Positions 14,781 through 21,474 of a DNA stretch of 21,474 nucleotides are shown here, in pieces. The DNA is from Brooklawnia sp050943675 (GTDB lineage: Bacteria; Actinomycetota; Actinomycetes; Propionibacteriales; Propionibacteriaceae): contig JBMNPP010000022.1 in assembly GCA_050943675.1 (NCBI GenBank), positions 1 through 21,474 on the forward strand. Reading direction: 5' to 3'. Under the pieces are notes generated by a model. It saw only the letters and a program-made list of their open reading frames with translations. It was not told the origin of the DNA and ran no database searches. The translations under genes were made by a program, and so were the position numbers. Each line of letters starts with the position of its first letter. Position 1 is the first letter of the stretch.

Positions 14781-16090
14781 TTGAGCATCCCTTCATAATT
14801 GCGCTGGTGCAGCTGGCTCTCGATCTGCTTCACCGTATCAAGGCCGACACCGACCATGATCAGCAGGCTCGTCCCACCGAAGGGGAAGTTCTGGTCAGCG
14901 TTGAACAGCAATATCGCCAGCGACGGGAGCAGAGAAATCGTGGCCAGGTAGAGCGATCCGGGGGCGGTCAGGCGACTCAACACGAAGGCCAGGTAGTCCT
15001 CTGTCGGTTTGCCGGCCCGGATGCCCGGGATAAACCCGCCGTACTTCTTCATGTTGTCGCTGATCTCGACCGGATCGAAGGTGATCGACACATAGAAATA
15101 GGCGAACCCGATGATCAACAGGAAGAAGATGATGTTGTACCACAGCCCGGTACCGGTGGCCATATTCGCCGCGATCCACTCAGCCAGCCTGCCAGTGGGT
15201 TGGAACATCGTATAGAGCACCGGAAGGTATAGGATCGAACTGGCGAAGATGACCGGGATGACGCCGGCCTGGTTGACCTTGAGCGGGATATAGGTGGACG
15301 ACCCGCCCAGCAGTCTGTTGCCGACCATCCGTTTGGCGTACTGCACCGGGATGCGGCGCTGGGATTGCTCGACGTAGACCACGCCAGCCATCACCAGCAA
15401 ACCGATAGCGATGACGATGAGCATTACCATCAGGCCCCGGTTGGGGTCGGCCTGGCCGTTGCGGATATTCCACATGGAGGCCGGGAAGCGGGCAGCGATC
15501 TGGGTGAAGATCAGCACAGACATGCCGTTGCCGACGCCGCGGTCGGTGATCAGCTCACCGAACCACATGATGATCGAGGTGCCGGCGGTCATCGTCATGA
15601 TCATCACGACGATCGGGAAGATCTCCTTGCTGTAGACCACGTCGAGGCTGCAGGTGGCGAACAACTGACCGTTGATGGCCAGCATCGTGAACGACGTCGC
15701 CTGCAGCACCGCCAGGACGATGGTCAGCCAGCGGGTGTACTGGGTGATCTTCTCGCGGCCCTGGCCACCCTCCTTCTTCAGCGTCTCGAGCCGCGGGATA
15801 ACCACGACGAGCAACTGCAGGATGATGGAACTGGTGATATAGGGCATGATGCCCAGCGCAAACACCGACAGGTGTAGCAGCGCACCACCAGAGAACATGT
15901 TGATCATTGAGAAGGCACCAGCCTGCTCGCCCTGCAGAGCACCAGCCGCACATTCACGGATGTTTGCGGTGTTCACATTCGGCGAAGGAATGCTTGATCC
16001 CAACCGGAAAAGCACCAGAATGCCCATGGTGAACAGGAGCTTCTTGCGAAGATCCGGTGTGCGGAATGCGGTGAGGAATGCGGAGAGCAT
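14777..16090 (-). CDS. secY: Preprotein translocase channel subunit SecY
   Basis: Central channel of the Sec translocon in the inner membrane, 437 aa, with about ten hydrophobic segments. Recognisable stretches are the N-terminal MLSAFLTAFRTPDLRKKLLF, GIMPYITSSIILQL around the second segment, the loop TDRGVGNGMSVLIF, IPVQYAKRM, and the cytoplasmic loop with GGFIPGIRAGKPTEDYL that takes part in SecA/ribosome contact. GAGGGAA is 4 nt before the ATG at 16090. A 195-nt spacer with a strong hairpin and promoter-like boxes lies upstream, so secY-adk-map may form its own unit. Confidence 0.98.
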   Translation of the reverse strand: MLSAFLTAFRTPDLRKKLLFTMGILVLFRLGSSIPSPNVNTANIRECAAGALQGEQAGAFSMINMFSGGALLHLSVFALGIMPYITSSIILQLLVVVIPRLETLKKEGGQGREKITQYTRWLTIVLAVLQATSFTMLAINGQLFATCSLDVVYSKEIFPIVVMIMTMTAGTSIIMWFGELITDRGVGNGMSVLIFTQIAARFPASMWNIRNGQADPNRGLMVMLIVIAIGLLVMAGVVYVEQSQRRIPVQYAKRMVGNRLLGGSSTYIPLKVNQAGVIPVIFASSILYLPVLYTMFQPTGRLAEWIAANMATGTGLWYNIIFFLLIIGFAYFYVSITFDPVEISDNMKKYGGFIPGIRAGKPTEDYLAFVLSRLTAPGSLYLATISLLPSLAILLFNADQNFPFGGTSLLIMVGVGLDTVKQIESQLHQRNYEGMLK

Positions 16091-16169
16091 CCGGTTCCCT
16101 CTTTCAATCGACTAGATGGAACTGTTACCCCAGTGCACGGCAAAGCCGCGTGCTGCGAGCAACCTACGT

Positions 16170-16198
16170 AGCGTAGCAACAGATGATGCGGTTGGCAT
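16170..16198 (-). promoter_or_regulatory. Weak promoter candidate for secY-adk-map
   Basis: In the 195-nt rplO-secY gap, ATGCCA (16193-16198, 4 of 6 to the -35 consensus) is followed after 17 nt by TACGCT (16170-16175), which fits the loose actinobacterial TANNNT -10. The match is poor, but this spacing and the long gap make a secY promoter plausible. A small bulged hairpin (16135-16153, GCAC/GTGC with GGC/GCC) lies in the resulting leader. Confidence 0.3.
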
Positions 16199-16239
16199 AG
16201 TTCGCCAGCCCCACCGAACCTGCGCTGAACAGGTCGAAC

Positions 16240-16264
16240 GGGCGACCCCTGTGTGGGATCGCCC
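16240..16264 (-). terminator. Hairpin after rplO, possible terminator or attenuator
   Basis: GGGCGA (16240-16245) pairs with TCGCCC (16259-16264), and inside it CCC pairs with GGG next to one unpaired base, leaving a small loop. Read on the minus strand it starts 21 nt after the rplO stop. The following bases (GTTCGACCTGTT) are only mildly T-rich, so it may terminate partially, protect the 3' end or mark a processing point rather than stop all transcription into secY. Confidence 0.5.
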
Positions 16265-16285
16265 GCTCATCGCCTGGGACTGGCA

Positions 16286-16729
16286 TCAACGCTGGGTGAC
16301 GGTGCCGCCAGCAGCCTCGATCTTTTCCTTGGCCGACGCCGAGAAGGCGTCCGCCGTGATGTCGTACTTGGCCGAGACCTCGCCACTTCCGAGCATCTTG
16401 ACCGGACGGCCGGCACGCACTGCACCAGCCGCGACCAACTCGTCCACGCCCAGCTCGCCGCCCTCAGGAAACAGTTCGGCCAGCCGGTTCAGGTTGACCA
16501 CCTGGTAGTTCACCCGGAACGGGTTCTGGAAACCACGCATCTTCGGGGTGCGCATGTGCAGTGGCATCTGGCCACCCTCGAAGTTCTCCGGAACGTTCTT
16601 GCGAGCGCCCGTGCCCTTGGTACCCCGGCCAGCGGTCTTGCCGCCCTTGCCGGATTCGCCGCGGGCCACGCGCTTGGCCACCTTGTGGGCGCCGGGCGCC
16701 GGACGCAGATGATGGACCTTCAAAGCCAT
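16286..16729 (-). CDS. rplO: 50S ribosomal protein uL15
   Basis: Large-subunit assembly protein, 147 aa. The Gly/Arg/Lys-rich N-terminal arm (HHLRPAPGAHKVAKRVARGE, GGKTAGRGTKGTGARK) reaches into 23S rRNA. The conserved FEGGQMPLHMRTPKMRGF follows, then a compact C-terminal domain. GAGGTGA inside the end of rpmD serves as its ribosome site; the two genes are 1 nt apart. It is the last gene before the spacer preceding secY. Confidence 0.97.
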   Translation of the reverse strand: MALKVHHLRPAPGAHKVAKRVARGESGKGGKTAGRGTKGTGARKNVPENFEGGQMPLHMRTPKMRGFQNPFRVNYQVVNLNRLAELFPEGGELGVDELVAAGAVRAGRPVKMLGSGEVSAKYDITADAFSASAKEKIEAAGGTVTQR

Positions 16730-16730
16730 C

Positions 16731-16913
16731 TCAATTCACCTCTTCCATAACAACCAGGTGCCGCACGGCAGCCACCATCCCGCGGATCTCGGGACGATCA
16801 GCATGGGTTACCTGGTCGCCGACCTTGCGCAGGCCGAGCGCCCGCAGGGTCTTGCGGGCAGCCGGCTTCTCGCCGATACCGGACTTGGTCTGGGTTACCT
16901 TCAACTCAGGCAT
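16731..16913 (-). CDS. rpmD: 50S ribosomal protein uL30
   Basis: Short large-subunit protein, 60 aa (MPELKVTQTKSGIGEKPAAR at the start; RKVGDQVTHADRPEIRGMV later). L30 is missing from some bacterial lineages but present here in its normal place. The ATG at 16913 lies inside the rpsE 3' end (8-nt overlap), suggesting translational coupling, and rplO begins 1 nt after its stop. Confidence 0.97.
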   Translation of the reverse strand: MPELKVTQTKSGIGEKPAARKTLRALGLRKVGDQVTHADRPEIRGMVAAVRHLVVMEEVN

Positions 16914-17514
16914 TCTGCTCTGCCTCCTTGCGGGCCCGCAGCAGCGCCGCCGGAGCGACGTCCTCGACCCGCTTGCCGCGACGCTTGGCCACCTGCTCGG
17001 GCTCTTCCAGGGCCTTCAGTGCGGCCACCGTGGCATGCACCACGTTGATCGAATTGGCCGAACCCAGGGACTTCGCCAGCACGTCGTGCACACCAGCGCA
17101 CTCCAGAACTGCACGCACAGAGCCACCAGCGATCACACCGGTACCCGGCGATGCCGGACGCAGCAGCACGATCCCGGCCGCCTTCTCGCCCTGTACCGCA
17201 TGCGGGATGGTGCGCTGGATCAGCGGCACCCTGAAGAAGTTCTTCTTGGCCTCCTCGACGCCCTTCGCGATCGCTGCGGGCACCTCCTTGGCCTTTCCGT
17301 AGCCGACGCCCACGGTGCCCTCGCCATCGCCCACCACTACCAACGCGGTGAAGCTGAACCGACGTCCACCCTGGACCACCTTGGCGACCCGGTTGATGGA
17401 CACTACCCGTTCGAGGTACTGGTCCTTACGGTCATCTCGCTGGTCACGGCCTCGGCGGTCATCACGGCCACGACGCTCGCCCTGGCGGCCGCCGCCGCGC
17501 TGGGATTCACTCAT
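16906..17514 (-). CDS. rpsE: 30S ribosomal protein uS5
   Basis: Decoding-fidelity protein of the small subunit, 202 aa. The N-terminal S5 domain (LERVVSINRVAKVVQGGRRF; GKAKEVPAAIAKGVEEAKK) and the C-terminal domain (RPASPGTGVIAGGSVRAVLE; SLGSANSINVVHATVAAL) are complete. Ahead of them is an Arg/Gly/Asp-rich low-complexity extension of about 30 residues, which is common in actinobacterial S5. The gene is 25 nt after rplR and overlaps rpmD by 8 nt. Confidence 0.98.
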   Translation of the reverse strand: MSESQRGGGRQGERRGRDDRRGRDQRDDRKDQYLERVVSINRVAKVVQGGRRFSFTALVVVGDGEGTVGVGYGKAKEVPAAIAKGVEEAKKNFFRVPLIQRTIPHAVQGEKAAGIVLLRPASPGTGVIAGGSVRAVLECAGVHDVLAKSLGSANSINVVHATVAALKALEEPEQVAKRRGKRVEDVAPAALLRARKEAEQNA

Positions 17515-17539
17515 CGCTCATATACCTTTCGTCGTGTCT

Positions 17540-17923
17540 CTACAGCCCGAGACCGGCCTTGCGGGCGGCGTCGGCCATCGCAGCGATCCTGCCGTGGTAC
17601 TGCCGGCCCGCACGGTCGAGGACGACCTGTTCGATGCCGGCATCCTTGGCACGCTGTGCGATCAGCTCGCCGACCTTGGTGGCCTTGGCGGTCTTGTCGC
17701 CGGTGATCTTGCGCAACTCGGGTTCCATGGTCGAGGCGGAGGCCAGCGTGCGGCCGGCCACGTCGTCGACGATCTGCACCAGCAAATGGCGCGAGCTGCG
17801 GGTTGCCACCAGGCGGGGACGCTCGGGATAACCGAAGATCTTCTTGCGGCCTCGTGCAGCGCGGCGCTTGAGCGCAGCTGACTTGCTGGACTGGCCCTTA
17901 CGCGGACGCAGGGAAATAGCCAT
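17540..17923 (-). CDS. rplR: 50S ribosomal protein uL18
   Basis: 5S rRNA-binding protein of the central protuberance, 127 aa. The basic N-terminus (KSAALKRRAARGRKKIFG) is followed by ERPRLVATRSSRHLLVQIVD, and the end matches the family (VVLDRAGRQYHGRIAAMADA, then ARKAGLGL). It begins 2 nt after the rplF TAG stop and leads to rpsE after 25 nt. Confidence 0.97.
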   Translation of the reverse strand: MAISLRPRKGQSSKSAALKRRAARGRKKIFGYPERPRLVATRSSRHLLVQIVDDVAGRTLASASTMEPELRKITGDKTAKATKVGELIAQRAKDAGIEQVVLDRAGRQYHGRIAAMADAARKAGLGL

Positions 17924-17925
17924 TA

Positions 17926-18468
17926 CTAGTTACCAGCCTTTCCAGCCTTGCGGCGCACGTGCTCGCCCTGGTACCGCACACCCTTGCCCTTGTACGGCTC
18001 GGGCTTGCGGAGCTTGCGGATATTGGCCGCGACCTCGCCGACGACCTGCTTGTCGATCCCGCGGATGTGCAGCCGGGTCGGGGTCTCAACCTCAAAGGTG
18101 ATCCCCTCTGGTGCATCCACGATGACCGGGTGGCTGAAGCCGAGCATGAACTCGATCTGGGCCGGGGTCTTCTGCAGCACCCGGTACCCAACACCAACGA
18201 TCTCCAGGGTCTTGGAGTAGCCGTCGGTGACACCGATCACCATGTTCTGCACCAGGGTGCGGGTCAGGCCGTGCAGCGACCGTGACTCGCGCTCGTCGTT
18301 GGGACGCTGGACAACCAGCTGGCCCTCATCGTTCTTCTCGATAGTGATCGGCGCAGTAACGGTGCGGTTCAGGGTGCCCTTGGGGCCCTTCACCTGGACA
18401 TCGGCACCATCAATGCTTACCTCGACACCGGACGGAACCGTGATGGGCATTCTGCCAATACGTGACAT
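17926..18468 (-). CDS. rplF: 50S ribosomal protein uL6
   Basis: Large-subunit protein near the factor-binding site, 180 aa, made of two similar domains. It begins MSRIGRMPITVPSGVEV and has HGLTRTLVQNMVIGVTDGYS in the middle. The most conserved C-terminal stretch is GIDKQVVGEVAANIRKLRKP, then EPYKGKGVRYQGEHVRRKAG. It lies 29 nt after rpsH; a TAG stop is followed 2 nt later by rplR. Confidence 0.98.
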   Translation of the reverse strand: MSRIGRMPITVPSGVEVSIDGADVQVKGPKGTLNRTVTAPITIEKNDEGQLVVQRPNDERESRSLHGLTRTLVQNMVIGVTDGYSKTLEIVGVGYRVLQKTPAQIEFMLGFSHPVIVDAPEGITFEVETPTRLHIRGIDKQVVGEVAANIRKLRKPEPYKGKGVRYQGEHVRRKAGKAGN

Positions 18469-18497
18469 TTGCAGTAACTCCTCTCAGTTCGGTCCGG

Positions 18498-18905
18498 TCA
18501 CCACACGTAGGCGAGCACTTCGCCGCCCACGGACTTCATATGTGCCTGCCGGTCGGTCATCAGACCATGCGAGGTCGAGATGATCGCGATGCCCATTCCT
18601 CCGAGCACCTTGGGCAGGTTGTTCGACTTTGCGTAAACCCGCAGACCAGGCTTGCTGATGCGGCGCAATCCGGCAATCGACCGCCGCCGGTCGTCGCCGT
18701 ACTTCAGGGTGATGGTCAGCGTCTTGCCGACCTGCTTGCCAGTCGGCTCGGCGACCTCGTAACCGGCGATGTAGCCCTCTTGCTGCAAGATCTGGGCGAT
18801 TCCCACCTTGATCTTGGAGTGCGGCATCGACGTAGCGTCGTGGTAGGCCTGATTGGCGTTGCGCAGCCGCGTAAGCATGTCTGCGATCGGGTCTGTCATC
18901 GTCAT
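18498..18905 (-). CDS. rpsH: 30S ribosomal protein uS8
   Basis: Primary 16S rRNA-binding protein, 135 aa. It begins DPIADMLTRLRNANQAYHDA and ends with the family signature GGMGIAIISTSHGLMTDRQA and VGGEVLAYVW. Two possible starts lie 6 nt apart (ATG at 18905 or 18899); GAGG upstream is 10 nt from the first and suits either. In E. coli S8 represses the spc operon by binding near rplE; no matching RNA structure was identified here. A 74-nt spacer with one small dyad (18935-18946) separates it from rpsZ. Confidence 0.97.
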   Translation of the reverse strand: MTMTDPIADMLTRLRNANQAYHDATSMPHSKIKVGIAQILQQEGYIAGYEVAEPTGKQVGKTLTITLKYGDDRRRSIAGLRRISKPGLRVYAKSNNLPKVLGGMGIAIISTSHGLMTDRQAHMKSVGGEVLAYVW

Positions 18906-18979
18906 GGCTTGTCAGCCTCTTTCTCGCAGCGGTTTCCCGACCGGGACCTGCCGCGTCATGGATTGGGTGGTGAGCAGAC

Positions 18980-19165
18980 TCACCAGGAGGACTTCGTCAC
19001 GCCAGGCAGCTCACCCGCGTGGGCGAGGGTGCGCAGGCAGATACGGCACAGGCCGAACGCGCGGTACACAGCCTTGGGGCGTCCGCAACGCTGGCAGCGC
19101 GTATATGCGCGAACCTTGAACTTGGGCTTGCGAGCCTGCTTGACGCGCAGCGCAGTCTTGGCCAT
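18980..19165 (-). CDS. rpsZ: 30S ribosomal protein uS14, zinc-binding (type Z)
   Basis: Small-subunit head protein, 61 aa, the short zinc-ribbon form with Cys24, Cys27, Cys40 and Cys43 (TRCQRCGRP and FGLCRICLR). This is the housekeeping version found in the spc operon of Gram-positive bacteria; many actinomycetes carry a zinc-free paralogue elsewhere, controlled by Zur, but none is seen in this window. GGTGAGG lies 6 nt before the ATG, and rplE ends 8 nt upstream. Confidence 0.97.
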   Translation of the reverse strand: MAKTALRVKQARKPKFKVRAYTRCQRCGRPKAVYRAFGLCRICLRTLAHAGELPGVTKSSW

Positions 19166-19173
19166 TTAGAGCC

Positions 19174-19866
19174 TCACCTATTCCTCTTGGCAGCAGCCTT
19201 GGCGGCTGACTTCGACTTGTAGTGGACGGCGGCCCGGCGACGCGCGACCCGCGCGTCATCGGTGGCCTTGAACGGGAACCCAAGGTGCTTCAGCAGCGCC
19301 TTGCCCTCTTCGTCGTTCTCGGCGGAGGTCACGAACGTGATGTCCATACCACGCACGCGGTCGATCCTGTCCTGATCGATCTCGTGGAACATGACCTGCT
19401 CATTGAGCCCGAAGGTGTAGTTGCCCCGCCCATCGAACTGGTGCGAATTCAGGCCACGGAAGTCACGGATACGCGGCAGCGCCAGGGTGAGCAGCCGGTC
19501 AGCGAACTCCCACATCCGGTCACCGCGCAAGGTGACGTGGCAGCCAATGGCCTGCCCCTCACGCAGCTTGAACTGGGCGATCGACTTGCGGGCCTTGGTC
19601 ACCATCGGCTTCTGGCCAGTGATGGCGGTCAGGTCACGAATCGCGCCGTCCAGGATCTTGGCATCGCGGGCAGCCTCACCCACACCCATGTTGACCACGA
19701 TCTTGGTCAGGCCGGGCACCTGCATCACGTTGCCGTACTTGAACTCTTCCTGCAGCGCCGGGCGGATCTCATCCCGGTAGCGCTGCTTGAGGCGCGGCGG
19801 GGTGTCTGCTGAGGCGCGCACCACGTCGGCCGGCTTGTCGGCCTGGACCTTCTTCTTGGCGGCCAT
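19174..19866 (-). CDS. rplE: 50S ribosomal protein uL5 with terminal extensions
   Basis: 5S rRNA-binding protein of the central protuberance that contacts P-site tRNA. The core (RLKQRYRDEIRPALQEEF; GLTKIVVNMGVGEAARD; QKPMVTKARKSIAQFKLREG; FRGLNSHQFDGRGNYTFG) is normal. At 230 aa it is about 50 residues longer than the usual 180: roughly 23 residues at the N-terminus (Lys/Ala-rich) and about 25 at the C-terminus (VARRRAAVHYKSKSAAKAAA). Both extensions are basic and presumably bind rRNA. The ATG at 19866 overlaps the rplX stop (TGATG). Confidence 0.97.
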   Translation of the reverse strand: MAAKKKVQADKPADVVRASADTPPRLKQRYRDEIRPALQEEFKYGNVMQVPGLTKIVVNMGVGEAARDAKILDGAIRDLTAITGQKPMVTKARKSIAQFKLREGQAIGCHVTLRGDRMWEFADRLLTLALPRIRDFRGLNSHQFDGRGNYTFGLNEQVMFHEIDQDRIDRVRGMDITFVTSAENDEEGKALLKHLGFPFKATDDARVARRRAAVHYKSKSAAKAAAKRNR

Positions 19867-20234
19867 CAGATTTCCTTCCCGGTCTTGCGGGCGATACGGA
19901 CTCCGCGGCTGCCGACATATTCCGAGCCGTCCGAGCGCTTCTTCGAAACCTCTGCGCGCTCGTTGCCGATCCGGGTCAGTACCTCATTGCCCTTGTCGTC
20001 CTTGGTCACCAACTGCACGTTGGAGGCGTGGATCGGCGCCTCGGAGCTGATCACACCGCCCTTGGTCGTGCGGCCGGTGCTGGGGTCAGCGGTGTCCCGA
20101 ACGTGGCGCTTCATGATGTTGACGCCCTGTACGGTCACCCGGTTGTCATGCGGGTACACGGCGATGATCTCGCCGGTGGCACCCTTGTCCTTGCCTGCGA
20201 TGACCCTTACGCGGTCACCCTTCTTGAGCTTCAC
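19866..20234 (-). CDS. rplX: 50S ribosomal protein uL24, GTG start
   Basis: Assembly-initiator protein of the large subunit, 122 aa. The KOW motif is at the N-terminus (KLKKGDRVRVIAGKDKGATG). It is somewhat longer than the E. coli protein (about 104), the extra being in the C-terminal half (SDGSEYVGSRGVRIARKTGK). The start is GTG at 20234, directly abutting the rplN TGA with no gap, so translation is likely to pass on by re-initiation. Its stop overlaps the rplE start. Confidence 0.97.
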   Translation of the reverse strand: MKLKKGDRVRVIAGKDKGATGEIIAVYPHDNRVTVQGVNIMKRHVRDTADPSTGRTTKGGVISSEAPIHASNVQLVTKDDKGNEVLTRIGNERAEVSKKRSDGSEYVGSRGVRIARKTGKEI

Positions 20235-20603
20235 TCAGATCACCTCTGGCGCGAGCGAGACGATACGCATGTATCGCTTGTCACGCAGTTCACGGGCAAC
20301 CGGGCCGAAGATGCGGGTGCCCCGGGGTTCACCATCACCCTTGAGGATGACGGCTGCGTTCTCGTCGAACTTGATGTAGGAACCATCGGCGCGGCGATGC
20401 TCCTTGGCGGTACGGACGATGACGGCCCTGACCAGCTCGCCCTTCTTCACATTGCCACCGGGGATGGCGTCCTTCACGGTGGCCACGATCGTGTCACCGA
20501 GACCGGCGTAGCGACGCATCGAGCCACCGAGCACCCGGACGCACAGGATCTCCTTGGCGCCGGTGTTGTCGGCGACTTTAAGTCGCGACTCCTGCTGGAT
20601 CAT
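20235..20603 (-). CDS. rplN: 50S ribosomal protein uL14
   Basis: Large-subunit interface protein that also binds the silencing factor RsfS in many bacteria, 122 aa, exactly the normal length. It starts MIQQESRLKVADNTGAKEIL and has GDTIVATVKDAIPGGNVKKG and the conserved DGSYIKFDENAAVILK. AGGAGAAG is just before the ATG at 20603. In E. coli this gene opens the spc operon; here an 82-nt spacer separates it from rpsQ. Confidence 0.98.
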   Translation of the reverse strand: MIQQESRLKVADNTGAKEILCVRVLGGSMRRYAGLGDTIVATVKDAIPGGNVKKGELVRAVIVRTAKEHRRADGSYIKFDENAAVILKGDGEPRGTRIFGPVARELRDKRYMRIVSLAPEVI

Positions 20604-20627
20604 TTCTTCTCCTCTGCCCCACCGGTT

Positions 20628-20677
20628 CCCCTTCCCGGGGCCTAGTGGAACTAGTTACGTGCTCTGGTTGTGGACCA
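20628..20677 (-). promoter_or_regulatory. Small hairpins in the rpsQ-rplN spacer
   Basis: Within the 82-nt gap (20604-20685) three short inverted repeats are visible: CTGGT/ACCAG with a 5-nt loop (20663-20677), CTAGT/ACTAG with a 3-nt loop (20642-20654) and CCCC/GGGG (20628-20640). No T run follows and no clear promoter boxes were found. This is the historic S10/spc operon boundary, so processing or attenuation is possible; evidence is weak. Confidence 0.3.
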
Positions 20678-20685
20678 GGGCTGGA

Positions 20686-20961
20686 TTAGCGGGCCTTCTC
20701 GATGATCTCGATCAGACGCCAACGCTTGGTGGCCGACAGCGGACGAGTCTCCATGATGCGGACGCGGTCACCCACGCCACAGTCGTTGTTCTCATCATGG
20801 GCATGCAGCCGGCTGGTCTGGGTCATGACCTTGCCGTACAGCGGATGCTTCACCCGGTCGGAGACCTCGACCACGATGGTCTTGTCGGCCTTGTCGGACA
20901 CGACCAGGCCTTCGCGGACCTTACGTCCGGCGCGCTTGGCTTCGGTAGGCGTTTGGCTCAT
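20686..20961 (-). CDS. rpsQ: 30S ribosomal protein uS17
   Basis: Primary 16S rRNA-binding OB-fold protein, 91 aa. After a short polar N-terminus it shows REGLVVSDKADKTIVVEVSD, HPLYGKVMTQTSRLHAHDEN and GDRVRIMETRPLSATKRWRL, all typical. The start ATG at 20961 overlaps the rpmC stop as ATGA. It ends with TAA before the 82-nt spacer to rplN. Confidence 0.97.
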   Translation of the reverse strand: MSQTPTEAKRAGRKVREGLVVSDKADKTIVVEVSDRVKHPLYGKVMTQTSRLHAHDENNDCGVGDRVRIMETRPLSATKRWRLIEIIEKAR

Positions 20962-21200
20962 TCTTCAACCTTCTGGTCAGGATCCTCGATAATGCCCAGG
21001 CTGCGTTCCTGCAGCACCGTGTAGATGCGGGCGATGTCCTTGCGGACCTCGCGCAGGCGGGCAGTGTTCTGCAGCTGGCCGGTCGCGGCCTGGAAGCGCA
21101 GGTTGAACAACTCTTCCTTCAGGTCGACAACCTGGTCGTTGAGTTCCTGGCCCGACAGGCCACGCAGCTCGGCTGCATTCAGAGCCTTGGTATCGGCCAT
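20958..21200 (-). CDS. rpmC: 50S ribosomal protein uL29
   Basis: Helical hairpin protein at the tunnel exit, part of the docking site for trigger factor and SRP, 80 aa. The core ELRGLSGQELNDQVVDLKEE, LFNLRFQAATGQLQNTARLR and EVRKDIARIYTVLQER is standard; the acidic C-terminal tail (EDPDQKVEE) is slightly longer than in E. coli. The gene starts 2 nt after the rplP stop and overlaps rpsQ by 4 nt. Confidence 0.97.
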   Translation of the reverse strand: MADTKALNAAELRGLSGQELNDQVVDLKEELFNLRFQAATGQLQNTARLREVRKDIARIYTVLQERSLGIIEDPDQKVEE

Positions 21201-21202
21201 GA

Positions 21203-21474
21203 TCAGTTCACCTCTTCACGCTTGATGAAACGCGCCTTGAACGGCAGCTTGTGAATTGCCAGGCGCATCGCCTCGCGGGCCACGTCCTCGGTGACACCGG
21301 AGAGCTCGAACAGCACCCGACCGGGCTTCACATTGAAAACCCAGTCCTCCGGTGAACCTTTCCCAGAGCCCATCCGTGATTCAGCTGGGTGCTTGGTCAG
21401 CGGGCGGTCGGGGTAGACGTTGATCCACACCTTGCCGCCACGCTTGATGTGGCGGGTCATCGCGATACGCGCAG
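21203..21474 (-). CDS. rplP: 50S ribosomal protein uL16, 5' end cut by the window edge
   Basis: Large-subunit protein that shapes the A-site tRNA region. The last 89 codons are present; the frame stays open through the end of the window (upstream codons read ARIAM before TRHIKRGGKVWINVYPDRPL), so the ATG at 21460 is internal, not the start. The full protein is about 138 residues, so roughly 50 N-terminal residues lie outside. Conserved parts seen are AESRMGSGKGSPEDWVFNVK, PGRVLFELSGV and AIHKLPFKARFI. rpmC follows after 2 nt. Confidence 0.97.
   Translation of the reverse strand, partial: ARIAMTRHIKRGGKVWINVYPDRPLTKHPAESRMGSGKGSPEDWVFNVKPGRVLFELSGVTEDVAREAMRLAIHKLPFKARFIKREEVN

Noticed and set aside
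1..21474. Search for CRISPR arrays, insertion sequences, tRNA/rRNA genes, toxin-antitoxin or defence genes
   Set aside because: No repeat-spacer pattern, transposase motif, terminal inverted repeats or structural RNA was seen; every long stretch is explained by the listed genes.

Overview
The window comes from a GC-rich (roughly two-thirds G+C by eye) Gram-positive actinomycete. The ribosomal gene order, the zinc-binding uS14 and bL36 beside a cysteine-free uS4, the extended uL17, uL5 and uL24, the short-LID adenylate kinase and a PimC-like glycosyltransferase all fit Actinomycetota. A propionibacterial relative is plausible, but the sequence alone does not settle this.

Left part, plus strand (about 94-7606): an AT-richer leader with a possible promoter, then five tightly packed genes. 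They are a Tat-type lipoprotein solute-binding protein, two Dpp/Opp permeases, a single polypeptide holding both transport ATPase domains, and a cytoplasmic CocE/NonD (peptidase S15-type) serine hydrolase. Junctions are 4 nt apart or overlapping (TGATG, ATGA, TTGA), so this looks like one operon that imports a peptide-like compound and then hydrolyses it.

Middle, minus strand (7618-9365): a PimC-like GT4 glycosyltransferase joined by a TGATG overlap to an exported transglutaminase-like protein. The pair converges on the hydrolase gene with only 11 nt between stops. It lies directly behind the ribosomal operon terminator, in the place where many actinomycetes have truA.

Right part, minus strand (9401-21474): the end of the S10 block and the complete spc and alpha blocks. 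In transcription order these are rplP (partial), rpmC, rpsQ, rplN, rplX, rplE, rpsZ, rpsH, rplF, rplR, rpsE, rpmD, rplO, secY, adk, map, infA, rpmJ (37 codons), rpsM, rpsK, rpsD, rpoA and rplQ, closed by a compound hairpin terminator. The longer spacers (rplN-rpsQ, rplO-secY, map-infA, rpmJ-rpsM, rpsD-rpoA) carry dyads or promoter-like boxes. They suggest separate transcription or processing units: [..rplO], [secY-adk-map] and [infA..rplQ].

Most of the window is conventional core genome. I found no mobile element, CRISPR array, tRNA/rRNA gene or evident new defence-type system. The most interesting items are the coupled GT4/transglutaminase pair, the importer-hydrolase unit, the TTG-initiated infA with its promoter and paired dyads, and the twin hairpins before rpoA.
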